Assembly (NCBI GenBank): GCA_021813085.1
Contig: JAKAMA010000060.1
Location: 1 to 9,830, forward strand
DNA length: 9,830 nucleotides
Direction of reading: 5' to 3'
DNA from: Chloroflexota bacterium
Lineage (GTDB): Bacteria; Chloroflexota; Dehalococcoidia; DSTF01; JACRBR01
Position 1 is the stretch's first letter, and each line of letters starts with the position of its first letter. Under the pieces are notes generated by a model, which saw only the letters and a list, made by a program, of their open reading frames with translations, was not told the DNA's origin and searched no databases. Both the position numbers and the translations under genes were made by a program. Of this stretch, positions 6,400 to 9,830 are shown in pieces.

Positions 6400-6690
6400 A
6401 TGCGGACAGGACGTGGGTTTAGCGCTTCGACAGGTGTGCAAACAGCGGTTGCAGCGCGCGCGTACTTCGACGACGCTGTGGCGGAGCTGAGCATGGAGGC
6501 GATGGCGTTCCTCTGGCGCGTGCACAGCGGCGACGCGCCGGAGATCGGCGCGGCGGCGGGCGCGCTGCTACGCCGCCTGCGCGACGCGACGCGCGGCGCC
6601 GACCTCCATGACCTGCGCGCGTGGCAGGACAACATCACGACGTGGCGGGCAGTGGCGCGGCACGCCGGCGCTGATGTTCCGTGGATGTAG
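6400..6690 (+). CDS. Hypothetical protein 3 of the nrdR-nrdJ interval
   Basis: I do not recognise this 96-residue protein. Residues from about 22 on look helical and GC3-rich (YFDDAVAELSMEAMAFLWRV, IGAAAGALLRRLRDATRG, LHDLRAWQDNITTWRAVARH), ending PWM. The first ~20 codons use many A/T third positions, unlike the rest, so the true start may be later (GTG 6436 or ATG 6493). ATG 6400 is five bases after the previous stop, with AGGGG only two bases upstream, a poor ribosome binding site. The gene ends 34 bases before nrdJ. Small, helical and tryptophan-containing, it may act with the preceding protein, but that is a guess from position. Confidence 0.55.
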   Translation: MRTGRGFSASTGVQTAVAARAYFDDAVAELSMEAMAFLWRVHSGDAPEIGAAAGALLRRLRDATRGADLHDLRAWQDNITTWRAVARHAGADVPWM

Positions 6691-6724
6691 GGGCAGGCTA
6701 GCAAGCGAAAGGAATCCCGCCGTC

Positions 6725-9478
6725 ATGGTCCTCCAGGCCGAGCCGGAAACACGCAGGACTCTCGCCCGCACGGGCTTTACCATCGAGCGCTTCTTCACGC
6801 GCGCCGGCGAAGATCCGTTCGCGGCGCTCGAGTGGGAGCACCGCACCGCCGTCATCGCCGATGAGAGCGGCAACGCGTTCTTCGAGCAGAAGGACGTCGA
6901 GATCCCGAAGACGTGGTCGCAGACGGCGACGAACGTCGTCGTGTCCAAGTACTTCCGCGGACCGCTCGGCAGCGACCGCCGCGAGCGCAGCGTGCGCCAG
7001 CTCGTCGGCCGCGTCGTCGACACGATCACCAACTGGGGGATGAAGGACGGCTACTTCGTCGACACGGACGAGGCGCAGACGTTCCGCGACGAACTGACGC
7101 ACCTGCTGGTCAACCAGAAGATGGCGTTCAACAGCCCCGTCTGGTTCAACGTCGGCGTCGAGCCGCACCCCCAGTGCTCGGCCTGCTTCATCCTCTCGGT
7201 CGAGGACACGATGGAGTCGATCCTCGACTGGTGCAAGACGGAGGGGATGATCTTCAAGGGTGGCTCCGGCTCGGGTATCAACCTTTCGCCGATCCGGTCG
7301 AGCAAGGAGCAGCTCTCCGCCGGCGGGCAGGCGAGCGGGCCGATCAGCTTCATGCGAGGCGCCGACAGCATCGCCGGCTCGATCAAGTCGGGCGGCAAGA
7401 CGCGTCGCGCGGCGAAGATGGTCATCCTGAATGCCGACCACCCGGACATCGAGGAGTTCATCGACTGCAAGGTGAACGAGGAGCGGAAGGCCTACGCCCT
7501 CGGCGCCGCCGGCTGGGACATGTCCCTGAACGGGGACGCATGGGCCTCGGTGCAGTTCCAGAACGCCAACAACTCCGTCCGGGTGACGGACGCCTTCATG
7601 GAGGCGGCGGTGGAGGGGCGGCAGTGGCCGCTCAAGAACGTGGTCGACGGGGGCACCGCGCGGACGCTCGACGCGCGTGACCTGCTGCGGCGCATGGCCG
7701 CGGCGGCGTGGGAGTGCGGCGACCCCGGGATGCAGTACGACACGACGATCAACGACTGGCACACGTGCGCGAACACGGCGCGGATCAACGCGAGCAACCC
7801 GTGCTCGGAGTACATGCACGTCGACAACAGCGCGTGCAACCTGGCGTCGCTCAACCTGATGAAGTTCGCCGATGACGACGGGCGCTTCGACACCGACGCG
7901 TTCCGCCGCGCCGTGGCGGTGACGATCTGGGCGCAGGAGATCATCGTCGGCAACTCGAGCTACCCGACGGAGACGATCGCGCGGAACACGCGCGCGATGC
8001 GGCAGCTCGGCCTTGGGTACGCAAACCTCGGCGCGCTGCTGATGTCGCGCGGCGTGCCGTACGACTCCGACGAAGGCCGCGCCTACGCGGCGGCGATCAC
8101 CGCGCTGATGACCGGACACGCGTACGCGACGTCGGCGGCGATCGCGCAGCGCGTCGGGCCGTTCGACGCGTTCCACGAAAATCGCGAGCCGATGTTGCGC
8201 GTAGTTGCAAAACATCGTGACGCATCGCGTACAATGAACGCGGCGCTGACGGACGGCGAGCTGATCGCCGCGGCGCAACAGGCGTGGGACGATGCGCTGG
8301 ATCTGGGATCGAAGTTCGGATACCGCAACGCACAGGCGACGGTGCTCGCGCCGACGGGGACGATCGCGTTCATGATGGACTGCGACACGACGGGCGTGGA
8401 GCCGGACATCGCGCTCGTCAAGTACAAGAAGCTCGTCGGCGGTGGCATGATCAAGATCGTCAACCACACCGTGCCGCGGGCCCTGCGCCGGCTCGGCTAT
8501 CAGCCGGCGGAGGTCGAGGCGATCGTCCGCCACATCAACGAGCACGAAACGATCGAGGGCGCGCCCGGACTGCGCGAGGAACACCTGCCGGTGTTCGACT
8601 GCGCGTTCAAGCCGGCGAACGGGAAGCGCTTCATCCACCACCTGGGCCACATCAAGATGATGGGCGCCGTGCAGCCGTTCATCTCGGGCGCCATCTCCAA
8701 GACGGTCAACATGCCGAACGAGGCCACGGTGGACGACGTGGCGGACGCCTACGTCGAGGCGTGGCGGCACGGCTTGAAGGCCATCGCCATCTACCGCGAC
8801 GGCTCCAAGAAGGTGCAGCCGCTCTCCACCTCGAAGGGCGAGACCGACGGCGGCCAGGCGGCCGACGCCAAGCCCGTGCGGCGCAAGATGAGCGACACGC
8901 GGAACTCGATCACGCACAAGTTCAGCATCGAGGGCCACGACGGCTACATCACCGTGGGGCTGTACGACGACGGCACGCCGGGCGAGATCTTCCTCTCGAT
9001 GGCGAAGCAGGGCTCGACGGTGAGCGGGCTGATGGAGGCGTTCGGGCGCGCGGTGTCCTACGCGCTGCAGTACGGCGTGCCGCTCCAGGACCTGGTGCGC
9101 AACTTCAGCCACATGCGCTTCGAGCCGACGGGCCGGACGGAGAACCGCGACATCCCCGTGGCGCAGTCGATCATCGACTACGTCTTCCGCTGGCTGGCGA
9201 GCCGGTACATGTCCGCGGAAGAGGCGTATGAGGTCGGCGTGATGACGCCGGAGATGAAGGCGGCACTGGCAGCGGGACAGTACCCGCTTCCGATCGGAGC
9301 GCCCGACGCCGGGCGCGGCGATCCGGCTACGGGCGGGCCGGTGCCGGCGCTCTACCACGCGCCGCGGGCGAACGGCCACGCGGACGCACCCGCCTGCGCG
9401 AACTGCGGGTGGATCATGATTCGGTCGGGGACGTGTTACCGCTGTGAGAACTGCGGTAGCACGAGTGGCTGCTCCTAA
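6725..9478 (+). CDS. nrdJ: Adenosylcobalamin-dependent (class II) ribonucleoside-diphosphate reductase
   Basis: Makes deoxyribonucleotides from ribonucleotides using a thiyl radical generated by coenzyme B12, without a separate radical subunit and independently of oxygen. The 917-residue product has FNSPVWFNVG, C154 in the CSACF segment and the glycine loop GGSGSG at 179-184. The catalytic N358-P-C360-S-E362 motif carries the thiyl cysteine C360, and C371 (11 residues on) pairs with C154 as the redox couple. PTGTI starts at 543. A TSCPD-type domain lies around residues 730-840. A cysteine-rich tail follows: C891/C894, C904, C907/C910 and C916, a zinc ribbon plus likely redox tail. It strongly resembles the long Streptomyces NrdJ and has no ATP-cone. 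ATG 6725 fits the family N-terminus, with AAAGGA 11 bases upstream. No NrdR box lies directly upstream. Confidence 0.97.
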   Translation: MVLQAEPETRRTLARTGFTIERFFTRAGEDPFAALEWEHRTAVIADESGNAFFEQKDVEIPKTWSQTATNVVVSKYFRGPLGSDRRERSVRQLVGRVVDTITNWGMKDGYFVDTDEAQTFRDELTHLLVNQKMAFNSPVWFNVGVEPHPQCSACFILSVEDTMESILDWCKTEGMIFKGGSGSGINLSPIRSSKEQLSAGGQASGPISFMRGADSIAGSIKSGGKTRRAAKMVILNADHPDIEEFIDCKVNEERKAYALGAAGWDMSLNGDAWASVQFQNANNSVRVTDAFMEAAVEGRQWPLKNVVDGGTARTLDARDLLRRMAAAAWECGDPGMQYDTTINDWHTCANTARINASNPCSEYMHVDNSACNLASLNLMKFADDDGRFDTDAFRRAVAVTIWAQEIIVGNSSYPTETIARNTRAMRQLGLGYANLGALLMSRGVPYDSDEGRAYAAAITALMTGHAYATSAAIAQRVGPFDAFHENREPMLRVVAKHRDASRTMNAALTDGELIAAAQQAWDDALDLGSKFGYRNAQATVLAPTGTIAFMMDCDTTGVEPDIALVKYKKLVGGGMIKIVNHTVPRALRRLGYQPAEVEAIVRHINEHETIEGAPGLREEHLPVFDCAFKPANGKRFIHHLGHIKMMGAVQPFISGAISKTVNMPNEATVDDVADAYVEAWRHGLKAIAIYRDGSKKVQPLSTSKGETDGGQAADAKPVRRKMSDTRNSITHKFSIEGHDGYITVGLYDDGTPGEIFLSMAKQGSTVSGLMEAFGRAVSYALQYGVPLQDLVRNFSHMRFEPTGRTENRDIPVAQSIIDYVFRWLASRYMSAEEAYEVGVMTPEMKAALAAGQYPLPIGAPDAGRGDPATGGPVPALYHAPRANGHADAPACANCGWIMIRSGTCYRCENCGSTSGCS

Positions 9479-9527
9479 CGGTAGGGGCAACAACAACAGG
9501 TCAAGGAAGACAGGAGGCAGGGTCAGT

Positions 9528-9758
9528 ATGGCTGTAACCGCGAAGAAGCCGGCTGCCAGGAAGACGGCAGCCAAGAAGACGACGGCGAGGAAGCCGGCGG
9601 CCAAGAAGGCCGCGGCGAAGAAGCCGGCCGCCCGCAAGACCGCGGCGAAGAAGCCGGCCGCCCGCAAGACCGCGGCGAAGAAGCCGGCGCGGGCCGCCGC
9701 CGCGAAGTCGCGCACGGCGAAGAAGCCGGCCGCCCGCAAGACGGCGGCCAAGAAGTAG
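9528..9758 (+). CDS. Lysine/alanine-rich histone H1-like nucleoid protein
   Basis: This 76-residue protein is almost entirely Lys, Ala, Arg, Pro and Thr, built from repeats of [10 protein letters not shown] and close variants. The composition matches the C-terminal domain of histone H1 and bacterial H1-like proteins (chlamydial Hc1, AlgP type). Such proteins are disordered, very basic and bind DNA without sequence specificity; a role in compacting the nucleoid is expected but not shown. There is no globular domain. ATG 9528 has AGGAGG at 9512-9517, ten bases upstream, and lies 49 bases after nrdJ, so it may be cotranscribed with it. An in-frame extension upstream overlaps nrdJ and lacks the repeat composition, so I rejected it. 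Confidence 0.85.
   Translation: MAVTAKKPAARKTAAKKTTARKPAAKKAAAKKPAARKTAAKKPAARKTAAKKPARAAAAKSRTAKKPAARKTAAKK
9611..9688 (+). repeat. Exact 30-bp tandem repeat inside the H1-like gene
   Basis: Bases 9611-9640 and 9641-9670 are identical, and 9671-9688 begins a third copy. One unit encodes ten residues (period [10 protein letters not shown]). Part of the unit recurs at about 9720-9741. Identity at the DNA level, including third positions, points to recent duplication by slippage or unequal exchange, so gene length may vary between strains. Confidence 0.9.
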
Positions 9759-9765
9759 GCATCGA

Positions 9766-9794
9766 CGGGCGGCAGCATCCCCGGCTGCCGCCCG
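9766..9794 (+). terminator. Strong hairpin after the H1-like gene
   Basis: CGGGCGGCAGC at 9766-9776 is the exact reverse complement of 9784-9794, with a 7-base loop. It begins 8 bases after the stop codon. No T-tract follows, so termination may depend on the hairpin pair or on Rho. Confidence 0.65.
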
Positions 9795-9818
9795 CACGCC
9801 TATCCCCCGACAGGCGTG
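9795..9818 (+). terminator. Second hairpin directly abutting the first
   Basis: CACGCCT at 9795-9801 pairs with AGGCGTG at 9812-9818, with a 10-base loop. It starts on the base after the preceding 11-bp stem, giving two stacked hairpins without a T-tract. This is a plausible tandem terminator for the nrdR-nrdJ unit. Confidence 0.5.
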
Positions 9819-9830
9819 ACCAGCGGTGGC

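Noticed and set aside
6608..6724. Longer N-terminus for NrdJ
   Set aside because: It overlaps the third small gene in another frame and has no resemblance to the NrdJ N-terminus, which starts well at ATG 6725.
6698..9778. Very long minus-strand open frame (over 1000 codons) opposite nrdJ and the H1-like gene
   Set aside because: A shadow frame caused by strong GC third-position bias; its translation is Arg/His/Val-rich without motifs, while the + strand encodes unmistakable NrdJ.

Overview
The window looks like chromosomal DNA of a very GC-rich bacterium, most likely a Chloroflexota (Dehalococcoidia-like) lineage. This is inferred from gene order and protein type: a division block ddl-ftsQ-ftsA-ftsZ runs directly into nrdR and a large adenosylcobalamin-dependent (class II) ribonucleotide reductase of the long, Streptomyces-like type. 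All genes are on the + strand. I see no mobile elements, tRNA, rRNA or CRISPR.

Bases 1-4354 hold the cell-wall/division block. The 3' part of ddl overlaps ftsQ by 14 bases; ftsA follows ftsQ after 17 bases, and ftsZ follows ftsA. FtsA and FtsZ share a reading frame with only the FtsA stop codon between them, so the true FtsZ start is ambiguous (bases 3053, 3083, 3191, 3245 or 3248).

Bases 4355-4863 hold no convincing protein gene, but they are not empty. Bases 4398-4594 contain a dense set of perfect hairpins: an 8-bp stem, a 7-bp stem, a 14-bp stem, a two-part stem and a three-part nested stem. One segment can pair either upstream or downstream. This resembles a structured RNA that I cannot assign to a family. 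It is followed by a clear nrdR control region: a TTGACA/TACGCT promoter with one NrdR box in its spacer and a second box exactly 42 bp upstream.

Bases 4864-9758 form a probable nrdR regulon unit: nrdR, three tightly packed small genes of unknown function, nrdJ, and a short lysine/alanine-rich histone H1-like gene. No NrdR box is visible directly upstream of nrdJ, so nrdJ is probably expressed at least partly from the nrdR promoter. The regulator would then control itself, the three unknown proteins, the reductase and perhaps the nucleoid protein. Two adjacent hairpins at 9766-9818 close the unit.

The best candidates for undescribed biology are the structured region after ftsZ, the three-gene module between nrdR and nrdJ, and the NrdR variant with an altered zinc ribbon and a long basic tail.
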